Shown piece after piece: positions 37,857 to 47,548 of a stretch of DNA of 64,000 nucleotides. This stretch comes from Moraxellaceae bacterium (lineage in GTDB: Bacteria > Pseudomonadota > Gammaproteobacteria > Pseudomonadales > Moraxellaceae), in NCBI GenBank assembly GCA_029237815.1, contig JAQZBP010000005.1, positions 1-64,000 of the forward strand. Direction: 5' to 3'. Within the stretch, counting starts at the first letter, position 1. Each line of letters begins with the position of its first letter. The notes below the pieces were generated by a model. It saw only the letters and a list, made by a program, of their open reading frames with translations, was not told where the DNA came from and made no database searches. The translations under genes and the position numbers were made by a program.

Positions 37857-38930
37857 ATGTCCCTCACTCCTCCCCGTCGCAAAGCACTCGCCCTGATTTC
37901 CGGGGGCCTGGATTCGATGCTGGCCGTGCGCGTGGTCCAGGAACAGGGCATCGAGGTCGAGGGCATCAACTTCTTCACCGGCTTCTGCGTGGAAGGCCAT
38001 ACGCACGCCATCCGCAAGCAGGCCCAGGACAAGCAGAAGCGCAACAACGCGTTGTGGTCGGCCGAGCAGCTGGGGATCAGGCTGCACATCATCGACATCT
38101 CCGAGGAATACAAGGATGTCGTGCTGAATCCGAAGCACGGGTATGGCGCCAACCTGAATCCCTGCCTCGACTGCAAGATCTTCATGGTGGGCAAGGCCAT
38201 GGACTATGTGAACCGGGCCCGCGAGTTCGCCGCCGACCGCGGTTTCGACTTCCTCATCACTGGCGAGGTGGTAGGGCAGCGTCCCAAGAGCCAGCGCGCC
38301 ATGACCATGCCCCTGATCGCCAAGGAGTCTGGTGCCGAGGACCGGCTGCTGCGGCCGCTCTGCGCCAAGCGCATGGCGCCGACCCTGCCGGAGCGCGAAG
38401 GCTGGGTGGATCGCGAGAAGCTTTACGATTTCCATGGCCGCAGCCGCCAGCCGCAGATCGAACTGGCCCAGGCCTTTGGCTTCACTGACTGGGCCCAGCC
38501 CGCTGGCGGCTGCTGCTTCCTGACCGACGAGGCCTATTCGCGCAAGCTGGCCGACCTCTGGAGCGCCCGAGGCGAGCGCCGCTACGAGCTGGATGACATC
38601 ATGCTGCTCAAGGTTGGCCGCCATGTCCGCCCGGCACCGCACTACAAGTTGATCGTCGGTCGCGAGGAGGGGGAGAACAACTTCCTTGAAGGCTATCGCC
38701 ACGAGTTCGCGCATGTTCGCATCCTCAGCCACAACGGCCCCCTGACACTGGTCGACGGCAATCCGGATGCCGACGACCTGGTCCAGGCGGCGCGCGTGGC
38801 CGGCCGCTTCAGCCAGGGCCGCGACGCGGACGAGATCGAGGTGGAGATCGTGGACAAGGGCGGCGTGGCCCGTCAGATCAAGGTGGTGCCGGTGCGCAAG
38901 GATGAACTGCCGGAGGCCTGGTACCTGTGA
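37857..38930 (+). CDS. PP-loop ATPase, ThiI/MnmA-like tRNA sulfurtransferase family
   Basis: Protein of 357 residues. An adenylating PP-loop (ALISGGLDSMLAVRVVQ) is at the N-terminus. Paired cysteines follow in NPCLDCKIFMVGKA and PAGGCCFLTDEAYS. The C-terminal region (DIMLLKVGRHVRPAPHYKLI, VDGNPDADDLVQAAR) looks like the NFACT-R/DUF814-related domain found after MnmA-like domains. There is no THUMP or rhodanese domain, so it is not a full ThiI. A tRNA thiolation role is likely but unproven. It overlaps a TusA-like gene by 4 bases (GTGA), which supports a sulfur-relay function. Confidence 0.78.
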   Translation: MSLTPPRRKALALISGGLDSMLAVRVVQEQGIEVEGINFFTGFCVEGHTHAIRKQAQDKQKRNNALWSAEQLGIRLHIIDISEEYKDVVLNPKHGYGANLNPCLDCKIFMVGKAMDYVNRAREFAADRGFDFLITGEVVGQRPKSQRAMTMPLIAKESGAEDRLLRPLCAKRMAPTLPEREGWVDREKLYDFHGRSRQPQIELAQAFGFTDWAQPAGGCCFLTDEAYSRKLADLWSARGERRYELDDIMLLKVGRHVRPAPHYKLIVGREEGENNFLEGYRHEFAHVRILSHNGPLTLVDGNPDADDLVQAARVAGRFSQGRDADEIEVEIVDKGGVARQIKVVPVRKDELPEAWYL

Positions 38931-39184
38931 CAGAACAGACCATGCACCAGCTTGATGCGCGCCGCCTGCTCTGCCCGATCCCCGTGATCCGGACCCAGAA
39001 TGCCATCCGCCAGCTGCAAGCCGGGGAATTGCTCATGGTGATGGCCACCGATCCGGGGGTCATGCAGGACATCCCGGCATGGGCCCGCATACACGGGCAC
39101 GAAGTGGTATCGGCGGAACGGGTGGAAGGCGAGTATCATCTATGCCTTCGCGTGGGGCATTCGCACCATTTAAGTGCAATGTAA
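38927..39184 (+). CDS. TusA/SirA-family sulfur carrier protein
   Basis: Small sulfurtransferase of 85 residues. LDARRLLCPIPVIRTQNAI carries the CPxP motif whose Cys accepts persulfide sulfur. The rest fits the TusA fold (GELLMVMATDPGVMQDIPAW). The GTG at 38927 overlaps the stop of the PP-loop gene; an ATG at 38942 is an alternative start that would remove five residues. It probably hands sulfur to the upstream PP-loop protein. The last bases of the gene contain an NtrC-like site for glnA. Confidence 0.88.
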   Translation: MTEQTMHQLDARRLLCPIPVIRTQNAIRQLQAGELLMVMATDPGVMQDIPAWARIHGHEVVSAERVEGEYHLCLRVGHSHHLSAM

Positions 39185-39208
39185 ATTTCAAACGCCCCTT
39201 TCTGGTGC
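39163..39208 (+). promoter_or_regulatory. Two tandem NtrC-like enhancer sites upstream of glnA
   Basis: GCACCATTTAAGTGC at 39163-39177 and GCCCCTTTCTGGTGC at 39194-39208 each match the NtrC consensus GCACCANNNTGGTGC in one full half and four of six bases in the other. Centres are 31 bases apart, close to the 32 bases in the E. coli glnA enhancer. The first site is inside the 3' end of the TusA-like gene. Confidence 0.75.
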
Positions 39209-39270
39209 CTTGCGGGGAGCAAAGGTGCCGCCAGCAGGGGGGTAAGCCGCTGAAAGCGGCCTGCCAAAAG

Positions 39271-39286
39271 CTGGTATGTATCTTGC
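39271..39286 (+). promoter_or_regulatory. Sigma-54 promoter for glnA
   Basis: CTGGTATGTATCTTGCT matches the sigma-54 consensus TGGCACGNNNNTTGCW with exact spacing between the GG (-24) and GC (-12). Transcription would start near 39297, about 105 bases before the glnA ATG. The enhancer centres then lie near -96 and -127. A small GCCGCT/AGCGGC repeat at 39246-39260 lies between enhancer and promoter. Confidence 0.85.
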
Positions 39287-39402
39287 TCCCCATTCGCGCA
39301 CGGTGTTTGAGAGACAAACCGGGGCAGGGCGGATCACCGTTCGCCCGTTCGGCGTCTTGAGGACGCATTACAACCTGTCATGCATGCTCCCTGGAGAAAA
39401 AC

Positions 39403-40812
39403 ATGTCGAAGAAGACTCTTGGTCTGATCAAAGAACACGAAGCGAAGTGGGTTGACCTCCGCTTCACCGATACGAAGGGCAAGGAACAGCACGTCTCCTT
39501 CCCGGCGGCCACGGTTTCCGAGGAAACCTTCGTCACCGGCAAGATGTTCGACGGTTCCTCCATCGCCGGCTGGAAGGGCATCGAAGCCTCCGACATGATC
39601 CTGCTGCCGGACGACGAAACCGCCTTCATGGACCCGTTCTTCGACGAGCCGACCGTGGTCGTGACCTGCGACGTCATCGAACCCAACACCATGCAGGGCT
39701 ATGAGCGCGACCCGCGTTCCATCGCCAAGCGTGCCGAGGCCTACCTGAAGTCCACCGGCATCGGCGACACCGCCTTCTTCGGCCCGGAACCCGAATTCTT
39801 CGTGTTCGACGAAGTGAAGTGGAAGGTCGGCATGGCTGGCGTCTCCCACGAGCTGATCGCCGAAGAAGCTGCCTGGTCCACCAACAACAACTACGAAGGC
39901 GGCAACACCGGCCATCGTCCCCGCGTCAAGGGCGGCTACTTCCCCGTGCCCCCGGTCGATTCCCAGCAGGACCTGCGCGTCGCCATGTGCAACGCCATCG
40001 AAGCCATGATGGGCCCGGGCCGCGTCGAAGTGCAGCACCACGAAGTGGCCTCCTGCCAGAGCGAGATCGGCGTGTCCTTCAACACCCTCGTGCGCAAGGC
40101 CGACGAAGTCCAGGTCCTGAAGTACGCTGTGCTGAACACCGCCCATGCCTTCGGCAAGACCGCCACCTTCATGCCCAAGCCCATGGTCGGTGACAACGGC
40201 TCCGGCATGCACGTGCACATGTCCATCTCCAAGGATGGCAAGAACCTGTTCGCCGGTGACCAGTACGCTGGCCTGTCGGAAATGGCCCTGTTCTTCATTG
40301 GCGGCATCATCAAGCACGCCCGTGCCCTGAATGCCATTACCAACCCGGCCACCAACTCCTACAAGCGCCTGGTGCCGCACTACGAAGCCCCGATCAAGCT
40401 GGCCTACTCAGCCCGCAACCGCTCGGCTTCCATCCGCATCCCCTTCGTTTCCAGCCCGAAGGCCAAGCGTATCGAAGCGCGTTTCCCGGACCCCGTGGCC
40501 AACCCCTACCTGGCCTTCGCTGCCCTGCTGATGGCGGGTCTCGACGGTATCCAGAACAAGATCCACCCGGGCGAAGCCGCGGACAAGAACCTGTACGACC
40601 TGCCGCCGGAAGAAGACAAGCTGGTCCCGACCGTGGCCGAAAGCCTGGAAGTGGCCCTGGCCGCCTTGGCTGCCGACCACGACTTCCTGCTGAAGGGCGG
40701 CGTGTTCACCAAGGAAATGCTGGACGCCTACCTCGAGCTGAAGACCGAGGAAGCCCGTCTGGTCAGCACCCAGGTGCACCCGATCGAGTTCGAGCTGTAC
40801 TACAGCTGCTAA
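39403..40812 (+). CDS. glnA: Glutamine synthetase, type I-beta
   Basis: ATP-dependent amidation of glutamate, the main ammonium assimilation enzyme, forming a dodecamer. It has 469 residues. Motifs: [48 protein letters not shown] and [20 protein letters not shown]. The adenylylation site is Tyr398 in NLYDLPPEE, so the enzyme should be controlled by GlnE, whose gene starts at 62840. Codon use is strongly biased, consistent with high expression. It has a sigma-54 promoter with NtrC-like sites upstream and a terminator downstream. Confidence 0.99.
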   Translation: MSKKTLGLIKEHEAKWVDLRFTDTKGKEQHVSFPAATVSEETFVTGKMFDGSSIAGWKGIEASDMILLPDDETAFMDPFFDEPTVVVTCDVIEPNTMQGYERDPRSIAKRAEAYLKSTGIGDTAFFGPEPEFFVFDEVKWKVGMAGVSHELIAEEAAWSTNNNYEGGNTGHRPRVKGGYFPVPPVDSQQDLRVAMCNAIEAMMGPGRVEVQHHEVASCQSEIGVSFNTLVRKADEVQVLKYAVLNTAHAFGKTATFMPKPMVGDNGSGMHVHMSISKDGKNLFAGDQYAGLSEMALFFIGGIIKHARALNAITNPATNSYKRLVPHYEAPIKLAYSARNRSASIRIPFVSSPKAKRIEARFPDPVANPYLAFAALLMAGLDGIQNKIHPGEAADKNLYDLPPEEDKLVPTVAESLEVALAALAADHDFLLKGGVFTKEMLDAYLELKTEEARLVSTQVHPIEFELYYSC

Positions 40813-40863
40813 GTCGACGGCCCCGGGCCGGCGTGAGCCGGCCCGGGTGCATCGCTGCCACAG

Positions 40864-40889
40864 AAAGGCCCGCTTTTGCGGGCCTTTTT
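40864..40889 (+). terminator. Intrinsic terminator after glnA
   Basis: AAAGGCCCGC, loop TTTT, GCGGGCCTTTTT, 51 bases after the glnA stop. It separates glnA from the DUF4124 gene. Confidence 0.92.
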
Positions 40890-40967
40890 GCATTCCGGGA
40901 GACGGGTGGTCGCATGCCTCGGGGCAAAGGGCTACTCTCCAAAACCCAGGCTCTGCCGGAAGTAATC

Positions 40968-41480
40968 ATGCTCCAGTCCCGCCACCTGCTCTTCGCCCTC
41001 GGCCTTGCGGCGCTGGCCCTGCCAGTCCGCGCGGAGATCTACAAGTACTATGATGCCGACGGCAACCTCGTGCTTTCCGATGCGGTGCCGAAGGACCGGG
41101 CTGAGCGTGTGGAGCGCATCACCCCGCGGGAAATCATGACAGTGCCGGCTCTGAAGCCGCAGCCGCGTCCGGCTTCGGCGGTGCACAAGGCCGTGGCCAG
41201 TCCGGTGAAGGCGGGTTATGCGATTGTCGTCCAGAGTCCCGCGCAGGGGGCGAGCTACGCGCGTGGGCCGGAGCCCGTGCCGGTGGCCGTCAGTATCAGT
41301 CCGGCCCTGGCCAAGGCCCATCGCCTCGAATTCCTGCTGGACGGCGGTGAGCCCTCGGCCAGTATGGCCGCCATTCCCGTCGGGGACCTGGGGGCCGGGG
41401 CTCATTCCCTGGCCATCCGTGTCGTGGATGAGAAGGGCGCTGTGTTGCAGGTCAGCACCATCTCCTTCAAGGTCCAGTGA
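40968..41480 (+). CDS. DUF4124-domain exported protein
   Basis: Protein of 170 residues with a signal peptide (LLFALGLAALALPVRA) followed at once by a DUF4124 motif, EIYKYYDADGNLVLSDAVPK. The C-terminal part (residues about 85-170) looks like an immunoglobulin-like beta domain, with LEFLLDGGEPSAS, GAHSLAIRVVDEKGAVLQVS. DUF4124 proteins are common just downstream of glnA in gammaproteobacteria; the function is unknown. The start ATG is at 40968; there is no strong ribosome-binding site. Confidence 0.75.
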   Translation: MLQSRHLLFALGLAALALPVRAEIYKYYDADGNLVLSDAVPKDRAERVERITPREIMTVPALKPQPRPASAVHKAVASPVKAGYAIVVQSPAQGASYARGPEPVPVAVSISPALAKAHRLEFLLDGGEPSASMAAIPVGDLGAGAHSLAIRVVDEKGAVLQVSTISFKVQ

Positions 41481-41526
41481 GCGGCCTGCCGTCGCCTCAC
41501 CCTCTCCGGTCCATCATTAAGGTCCT

Positions 41527-41542
41527 GCCGAGGCAGCTCGGC
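41527..41542. other. Small hairpin upstream of the glycan operon
   Basis: GCCGAG, GCAG, CTCGGC in the 193-base gap 41481-41673 that precedes the 18-gene operon. The same gap has a GC-palindrome followed by GGTTTTTG at 41650-41656, which could be a weak attenuator. I found no convincing -35/-10 pair or ops/JUMPstart element. Confidence 0.35.
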
Positions 41543-41673
41543 GCCGGTTGTCCGTGCCGGCGAGTGGCCGCATTTTCCGGCATGAATACTGCCTCGGACA
41601 TTGAGGCTCCTACCTTGGGGTGATACCGTACCGACCGCCCGGGCGGGCAGGTTTTTGCGTTCAAGAGGCAAGC

Positions 41674-43578
41674 ATGCGTGGTTTCTTAGTGGGGATGGCA
41701 CGCCATACCAAGGTGGCCGTCATGGTCATCAGCGACAGCGTCTCCCTGCTGCTCGCGCTCTGGCTCGCCCTGTCCCTGCGCTACGGCGTGCTGTGGGTGC
41801 CGACCACGGCGCGCGAGGCGCTCTGCTTCGTAGCGGCCGCCGTGAGCGGTGTCGTCGCCTTCTCCGTCGCGGGTCTCTACCGCTGGATGGTGCGTTATGT
41901 GAGCGCACAGACCCTGCTTGTCATTTTCAAGGCTCTGCTGGTCTCGGCGCTGATCCTGGCCACGGCCATCCTGCTCCTGCGGGCCGACCTGCCGCGCTCC
42001 ACCCCCATTCTTTATGCGCTGATCGCGACCATTCTGGTGGCGGGCTCGCGTTTCCTGGCGCAGCGCCTGCTGCGGGAAAAGGACGAGGGGCAGCGCATCC
42101 CCGTCCTCATTTACGGCGCCGGCTCCACGGGCCACCAGATCGGGCTGGCCTTGCATCGCGGTAATACCTACCAGCCCGTCGCCTATGTGGACGACAACCC
42201 GGCCATGCATGGCATGACCGCCTACGGGTTGCGCGTCTATCCATCACGCGAATTGCCCCGCCTGGTCGAGGAGTATGGCGTGCAGGAGATCCTGCTGGCC
42301 TTGCCCTCGCTCAGCAATTCCCGCCGACGCGAGATCCTGCTGTCCCTGGATCCTCTCTCCATCAAGGTGCGTACCGTGCCCCGCATGCAGGACATCGTGG
42401 CGGGCAAGGTCAGTGCCGATGAAATCCAGGACGTCGACCCCGCCGACCTGCTCGGGCGCGATCCCGTGCCGCCGCGTCCCGACCTTCTGGGCGCTACCAT
42501 CACGGGCAAGACGGTGCTGGTCACCGGGGCGGGGGGCTCCATCGGTAGCGAGCTCTGCCGGCAAATCGTGGGACTGAGCCCGCGCTGTCTGATCCTGTTC
42601 GAAATCAGCGAGTTCGCGCTTTATGCGATCGAGTCCGAGCTGCGCGCGCAGGGCGAAGGCGGCGGGCCGCGGCTGATTCCCCTGCTGGGCTCGGCGCAGA
42701 ACGAAATCCTGCTGCAGGACGTGATGGAGCGTTTCGCGGTCGACACTGTGTTCCATGCGGCGGCCTACAAGCATGTGCCGCTGGTGGAGCACAACGTCAT
42801 CGAGGGCGTACGGAATAATGTCTTCGGTACGCGTGCCGCGGCGCGCGCGGCGGTGGCTGCCGGGGTCAGCACCTTCGTGCTGATCTCCACCGACAAGGCA
42901 GTGCGCCCGACCAATATCATGGGCGCCAGCAAGCGTCTCGCCGAACTCGTGCTGCAGGCCATGGCCGGCGCCAGCCGCACCCGATTCTGCATGGTGCGCT
43001 TCGGCAACGTGCTGGGCTCATCCGGTTCCGTCGTGCCGCTCTTTCGCGACCAGATTCGTCGGGGTGGCCCGCTGACCGTCACGCATCCCGACATCATCCG
43101 CTACTTCATGACCATTCCCGAGGCGGCGCAGCTCGTCATCCAGGCGGCGGCCATGGCCGAAGGCGGCGACGTCTTCCTGCTCGACATGGGCGAGCCCGTG
43201 CGCATTGCCGAACTCGCCAAGCGCATGATCCACCTCATGGGCTATCACGAGCGCACGCCGGAGTTTCCGGATGGGGAAATCGAGATCGTCTACACCGGGC
43301 TGCGCCCGGGCGAGAAGCTCTACGAGGAGCTGCTGGTGGGCGAGGCGGCCATGCCGACCGGCCACCCGCGCATCATGCGTGCCATGGAAAGCAGTCTGGC
43401 GGCCGGCGAGCTCGACGTCGTGCTGCAGCAGCTCGACCAGTTCTGCGCCGCCCGCAACGTGAAGGAAATCCATGTCTGCTTCGAGAAGCTGCGTATCGGC
43501 TTCGTCTCGGCGGGCAATAGCGACCACCTCAGCAATTCCACGCAACGCCCCGACGGGCGCGTGACGCGCCTGGCCTGA
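41674..43578 (+). CDS. Membrane UDP-GlcNAc 4,6-dehydratase (WbpM/PglF type)
   Basis: Protein of 634 residues. Four N-terminal membrane segments (VAVMVISDSVSLLLALWLAL onward) lead to a first Rossmann domain (VLIYGAGSTGHQIGLALHRG), then a catalytic SDR domain (VLVTGAGGSIGSELCRQIV, FHAAAYKHVPLVE, STDKAVRPTNIMGASKR). The Met in NIMGASK replaces the usual catalytic Tyr, as in WbpM/PglF. It makes UDP-4-keto-6-deoxy-GlcNAc. The ATG at 41674 has AGAGG upstream. It is the first gene of the glycan operon; the aminotransferase and acetyltransferase that would use its product lie at the other end. Confidence 0.93.
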   Translation: MRGFLVGMARHTKVAVMVISDSVSLLLALWLALSLRYGVLWVPTTAREALCFVAAAVSGVVAFSVAGLYRWMVRYVSAQTLLVIFKALLVSALILATAILLLRADLPRSTPILYALIATILVAGSRFLAQRLLREKDEGQRIPVLIYGAGSTGHQIGLALHRGNTYQPVAYVDDNPAMHGMTAYGLRVYPSRELPRLVEEYGVQEILLALPSLSNSRRREILLSLDPLSIKVRTVPRMQDIVAGKVSADEIQDVDPADLLGRDPVPPRPDLLGATITGKTVLVTGAGGSIGSELCRQIVGLSPRCLILFEISEFALYAIESELRAQGEGGGPRLIPLLGSAQNEILLQDVMERFAVDTVFHAAAYKHVPLVEHNVIEGVRNNVFGTRAAARAAVAAGVSTFVLISTDKAVRPTNIMGASKRLAELVLQAMAGASRTRFCMVRFGNVLGSSGSVVPLFRDQIRRGGPLTVTHPDIIRYFMTIPEAAQLVIQAAAMAEGGDVFLLDMGEPVRIAELAKRMIHLMGYHERTPEFPDGEIEIVYTGLRPGEKLYEELLVGEAAMPTGHPRIMRAMESSLAAGELDVVLQQLDQFCAARNVKEIHVCFEKLRIGFVSAGNSDHLSNSTQRPDGRVTRLA

Positions 43579-43608
43579 GCCGGCGCCAAACCGGAAAGAG
43601 AGATACCC

Positions 43609-44661
43609 GTGTTCGACCCTATCCTTGATCGCAAGATCCGCGTTGCACTTATCGGCTGTGGCCGCATCGCCGCCAATCACTTCAGTGCCATCGAGAAGCA
43701 TGCGGACAACCTTCAGCTTGTTGCCGTCTGCGACAACAATGCGGCCGCGCTTGCCGCGGCCAGTCAGCGCTACGGCGTGCCGGGCCACGCCCGCCTCGAC
43801 GACCTGCTTGCGCATGAGCGCTTCGACCTCGCCATCATCTGCACGCCGAGCGGACTGCATCCCGACCAGGTAGTGAAGTGCGCCCGGGCCGGCGTGCACG
43901 TGATGACGGAAAAGCCCATGGCCACGCGCTGGCAGGACGGCGTGCGCATGGTGAAGGCCTGCGACGAGGCCGGCGTCCGCCTCTTCGTGGTCAAGCAGAA
44001 CCGTCGCAACACCACGCTGCAGCTGCTCAAGCGCGCCGTCACCGAGAAGCGCTTCGGCCGCATCTACATGGTCAACCTGAACGTCTTCTGGACGCGTCCG
44101 CAGGAGTACTACGACACCGCCAAGTGGCGCGGCACCTGGGAGCTCGACGGCGGCGCGCTGATGAACCAGGCCAGCCACTACGTCGACCTGATCGACTGGC
44201 TGATCGGCCCCGTGGCCGACGTGCAGGCCATGACCGGCACGCTGGCGCGCGACATCGAGGTGGAAGATTCTGCCGTGATGAACGTGCGCTGGCGCAACGG
44301 CGCGCTGGGTTCCATGGCGGTGACGATGCTCACCTACCCGAAGAACCTGGAAGGCTCCATCACCATCCTCGGCGAGAAGGGCTCGGTGCGTGTCGGCGGC
44401 GTGGCCGTCAACGAGATCCAGCACTGGCAGTTCGAGGACAAGCGCGATTACGACGCCGACATCCACAACGCCAACTACGAGACGACCTCGGTCTACGGCT
44501 TTGGCCACCCGCTCTACTACAACAACGTGATCGAGGTGATGCGCGGCCGCGCCGAACCCGAGACCGACGGCCGCGAGGGCCTGAAGTCGCTGGAAGTGCT
44601 GATCGCCGCCTATCTCTCGGCGCGCGACGGCCGCACCGTGTCGCTGCCGCTGGAGTACTGA
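43609..44661 (+). CDS. wbpB: UDP-GlcNAcA 3-dehydrogenase
   Basis: Gfo/Idh/MocA-family oxidoreductase of 350 residues. The N-terminal NAD fold has [18 protein letters not shown], then [14 protein letters not shown] with the family EKP motif, and [20 protein letters not shown] in the substrate domain. WbpB/WlbA oxidises the C3 hydroxyl of UDP-GlcNAc uronic acid. The GTG start at 43609 follows GGAAAGAGAG. Immediate wbpD and wbpE neighbours make the assignment firm. The gene for the preceding step (UDP-GlcNAc 6-dehydrogenase, wbpA) is not in the window. Confidence 0.93.
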   Translation: MFDPILDRKIRVALIGCGRIAANHFSAIEKHADNLQLVAVCDNNAAALAAASQRYGVPGHARLDDLLAHERFDLAIICTPSGLHPDQVVKCARAGVHVMTEKPMATRWQDGVRMVKACDEAGVRLFVVKQNRRNTTLQLLKRAVTEKRFGRIYMVNLNVFWTRPQEYYDTAKWRGTWELDGGALMNQASHYVDLIDWLIGPVADVQAMTGTLARDIEVEDSAVMNVRWRNGALGSMAVTMLTYPKNLEGSITILGEKGSVRVGGVAVNEIQHWQFEDKRDYDADIHNANYETTSVYGFGHPLYYNNVIEVMRGRAEPETDGREGLKSLEVLIAAYLSARDGRTVSLPLEY

Positions 44662-44662
44662 G

Positions 44663-45247
44663 ATGGGCTACACGGTGCACCCGAGCGCCATCGTCGATGA
44701 CGGCGCGGTCATCGGCGAGGGCTCGCGCGTCTGGCATTTCGTGCACGTCTGCGGCGGCGCCGTGATTGGCGCGGGCTGCTCACTCGGCCAGAACGTCTTC
44801 GTCGGTAATCGCGTGCGCATCGGCGACAACGTCAAGATCCAGAACAACGTCTCGGTCTACGACAACGTCACGCTCGAAGACGACGTCTTCTGCGGGCCGA
44901 GCATGGTGTTCACCAATGTCTACAATCCGCGCTCGGCCGTCTCGCGCAAGGACGAGTATCGCGACACGCTGGTGAAGCGCGGCGCCACGCTCGGCGCCAA
45001 CTCCACCATCGTCTGCGGTGTCACCGTCGGCGAGTACGCTTTCGTCGGGGCCGGCGCCGTCGTCAACCGCGACGTGAAGCCCTTCGCCCTCATGGCCGGC
45101 GTGCCGGCGCGCCAGATCGGCTGGATGAGCCGCTTCGGCGAGCGCCTGCCGCTGCCGCTGAAAGGCGAGGCCGAGGCCGTGTGCCCGCATACCGGCGACC
45201 GCTACGTGCTGCGCGGCGACACCCTGACCTGCGAGGGACAATCGTGA
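44663..45247 (+). CDS. wbpD: UDP-3-amino-GlcNAcA N-acetyltransferase
   Basis: Left-handed beta-helix acetyltransferase of 194 residues built of hexapeptide repeats ([60 protein letters not shown]). It acetylates the 3-amino group to give UDP-2,3-diacetamido-2,3-dideoxy-glucuronic acid. The Cys-containing C-terminal tail ([20 protein letters not shown]) is also seen in WbpD proteins. It starts 1 base after wbpB and overlaps wbpE by 4 bases. Confidence 0.93.
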   Translation: MGYTVHPSAIVDDGAVIGEGSRVWHFVHVCGGAVIGAGCSLGQNVFVGNRVRIGDNVKIQNNVSVYDNVTLEDDVFCGPSMVFTNVYNPRSAVSRKDEYRDTLVKRGATLGANSTIVCGVTVGEYAFVGAGAVVNRDVKPFALMAGVPARQIGWMSRFGERLPLPLKGEAEAVCPHTGDRYVLRGDTLTCEGQS

Positions 45248-46332
45248 TTCCGTTTATCGACCTCGCTGCCCAGCAGCAGCGCATCAAGCCCGAGATCGAC
45301 CGCCGCATTGCCGCGGTGCTCGCGCATGGGCAGTACATCCTGGGACCGGAAGTGGGCGAGCTCGAGGGACGGCTCGCGGCCTTCACCGGCGCGAGGCACG
45401 CGATCGGCGTGTCCGACGGCACCACGGCGCTGCAGATCGCGCTGATGGCCCTCGGTGTCGGCCCCGGCGACGAAGTCATCACCACGCCCTTCAGCTTCAT
45501 CGCCACCGCGGAGGTGATTGCGCTGCTCGGCGCGACGCCGGTGTTCGTGGACATCGATCCGCGCACCTGCAATATCGATCCGGTCCTCATCGAGCCGGCG
45601 ATCACGCCGAAGACGCGCGCCATCATCCCCGTCAGCCTCTACGGCCAGTGCGCGGACATGGACGCCATCAACGCCATTGCCGCCCGCCACGACATCGCCG
45701 TGATCGAGGACGCCGCGCAGAGCTTCGGCGGCAGCTACAAGGGCCGCCGTTCCTGCGCGCTCTCCACCATTGCCTGCACCAGTTTCTTCCCGAGCAAGCC
45801 GCTGGGCTGCTACGGCGATGGTGGTGCCTGCTTCACTGACGACGACGGGCTGGCCAAACGTATCCGCGAGATCCGTGCCCACGGCCAGGACCGCCGCTAC
45901 CACCATCCCGTGGTTGGCCTGAACGGTCGCCTGGACACGCTGCAGGCGGCCATCCTGCTCGCCAAGATGGACATCTTTCCCGAGGAAGTACGGCGGCGCG
46001 AGGAGATCGGCGCCCGCTACAGCGCGCTGCTGGCGGGAGTGGCGACGACGCCGCATATCGAGCCTGGCAACACCTCGGTGTATGCGCAGTACACGGTACG
46101 TGTACCGCACCGTGAAGCCGTCATCCGCAAGCTGGCCGACAAGGGCGTGCCGACCGCGGTGCACTATCCGATCCCGCTGCACCAGCAGCCGGCCCTGACG
46201 GCGATCTCGCGCTGGACCGACTGCAGGCATTCGGAGCGCGCCGCGGCGGAGGTCATGAGCCTGCCCATGCATCCCTGGCTCTCGCAGGAGGACCAGGACC
46301 GGGTCTGCGAGGCCCTGAAGTCCTGTCTCTGA
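45244..46332 (+). CDS. wbpE: UDP-3-keto-GlcNAcA aminotransferase
   Basis: PLP-dependent DegT/DnrJ/EryC1-family transaminase of 362 residues. [23 protein letters not shown] start with GTG at 45244 overlapping the wbpD stop, [39 protein letters not shown], and the PLP-Lys motif [15 protein letters not shown]. It aminates the 3-keto sugar produced by WbpB, using glutamate. With WbpB and WbpD it completes UDP-GlcNAc3NAcA synthesis; a WbpI-type 2-epimerase giving the manno form is absent here. Confidence 0.93.
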   Translation: MIPFIDLAAQQQRIKPEIDRRIAAVLAHGQYILGPEVGELEGRLAAFTGARHAIGVSDGTTALQIALMALGVGPGDEVITTPFSFIATAEVIALLGATPVFVDIDPRTCNIDPVLIEPAITPKTRAIIPVSLYGQCADMDAINAIAARHDIAVIEDAAQSFGGSYKGRRSCALSTIACTSFFPSKPLGCYGDGGACFTDDDGLAKRIREIRAHGQDRRYHHPVVGLNGRLDTLQAAILLAKMDIFPEEVRRREEIGARYSALLAGVATTPHIEPGNTSVYAQYTVRVPHREAVIRKLADKGVPTAVHYPIPLHQQPALTAISRWTDCRHSERAAAEVMSLPMHPWLSQEDQDRVCEALKSCL

Positions 46333-46339
46333 GCGCGCC

Positions 46340-47548
46340 ATGAGCCTGCGCGCCTCCATCGCCCGCCTGCTGGCGACCAATGTCGGCTTGCTGCTGGTGG
46401 CGCTGGCGGTCATCCCGCTCCTGACACGGGTGGTGTCCCCTGCCGACTGGGGGCATTACCAGCTGCTGGTGAACCTGGCCGTGGTCGCGGCCAGCGTGCT
46501 CTTCCTCAAGATGGATGCCGCCTACGTGGTGGTGCTGCCGCGCCAGGCGCGGCGCCTGATTGCCGCCTCCGTGCTGCCGGTGGCGCTCGCGACCTCGCTG
46601 CTCTTCGCGGTTGTCGTTACCGGACTCGTGCTCTGGCGCGAGGAATACGGCAGCTGGGCGCTGCTTGCCGTGCCCGCCGCCCTCGGTCTTGCCTTCTACC
46701 AGATGACGCAGGTGATGCAGGCGGCCGACGAGGACTTCGCCGCCTATTCGCGCACCAAGATCCAGGTGCAGCTCGGGCAGAACGCCCTCCTGCTGGCTGC
46801 CGCCTTCCTCTATCCCGACTTCGTGGTGCTGTTCCTCGCCTGGTGCCTGCCGCTGCTGCCGCTGTCCTGGCGTTATGTGCGCGACCGGCAGGTGCGCGAC
46901 GCCTGGCGCAAGGCATCGCTGGTGCTGCGCCGCCAGCGTGATTACGTGCTCTACAACGCACCTTCCGTGCTGCTCAACAACCTGCGCATGGTGATCCCGC
47001 TCATGATGTTGTTTGCGGTGGCCGACCCGCACCAGTACGGGCTTTTCATGATGGCGGTGCGCCTGATGGATATCCCGGTCTCGGTGGTGGGCAGCGCCCT
47101 GCAGAACGTGCTGGCACCGCGCCTCAGCGTGCTCTGGAAGGAAGACCGCGAAGCGGCCGCCGGGCTTTTCTTCAAGTCGATGCTGCGCCTGCAGCTCGTG
47201 GCGGTGGCCGGGGGCATGGTGCTCGCGCTCATCCCCGACAGCCTGCTGGTGGCCGTGCTCGGTCCGCAGTGGGGCGGGCTCAAGGGCTATCTGCTGCTGG
47301 TGGCGGGCTGGAAACTGCTGGAATTCGTCAACGTGCCGCTGGCACCGGTCTCCAACCTGCTGGCCCGGCAGCGCGCCGTGGCGCTGCAGCGTGTCTTTTT
47401 CCTGGCCCTGACCGTAGGACTGATGCTCTGGCTGGGAGACAATACGAAGAATGGCGTGCTCGTCATCATCGGCTGCTCCGCCGCTTATTACCTGACCTAT
47501 ACCTTCCTGAACGGCCTGCAGATGTGGCAGGCGGGAAAACAGAAATAA
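46340..47548 (+). CDS. Wzx-like oligosaccharide flippase
   Basis: Protein of 402 residues with about twelve membrane segments and the polysaccharide-biosynthesis (MATE/MVF) character: LLATNVGLLLVALAVIPLLT at the N-terminus, RVVSPADWGHYQLL, GLFMMAVRLMDIPVSVVGSA, LQNVLAPRLS. It probably moves an undecaprenyl-linked oligosaccharide across the inner membrane. It is 7 bases after wbpE and directly abuts a sulfotransferase gene. A second flippase-like gene lies at 56413. Confidence 0.88.
   Translation: MSLRASIARLLATNVGLLLVALAVIPLLTRVVSPADWGHYQLLVNLAVVAASVLFLKMDAAYVVVLPRQARRLIAASVLPVALATSLLFAVVVTGLVLWREEYGSWALLAVPAALGLAFYQMTQVMQAADEDFAAYSRTKIQVQLGQNALLLAAAFLYPDFVVLFLAWCLPLLPLSWRYVRDRQVRDAWRKASLVLRRQRDYVLYNAPSVLLNNLRMVIPLMMLFAVADPHQYGLFMMAVRLMDIPVSVVGSALQNVLAPRLSVLWKEDREAAAGLFFKSMLRLQLVAVAGGMVLALIPDSLLVAVLGPQWGGLKGYLLLVAGWKLLEFVNVPLAPVSNLLARQRAVALQRVFFLALTVGLMLWLGDNTKNGVLVIIGCSAAYYLTYTFLNGLQMWQAGKQK

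Noticed and set aside
41583..41635. Possible promoter hexamers (AATACT, TGATAC) upstream of the glycan operon.
   Set aside because: No partner -35 element is found at acceptable spacing, so a promoter call would be guesswork.
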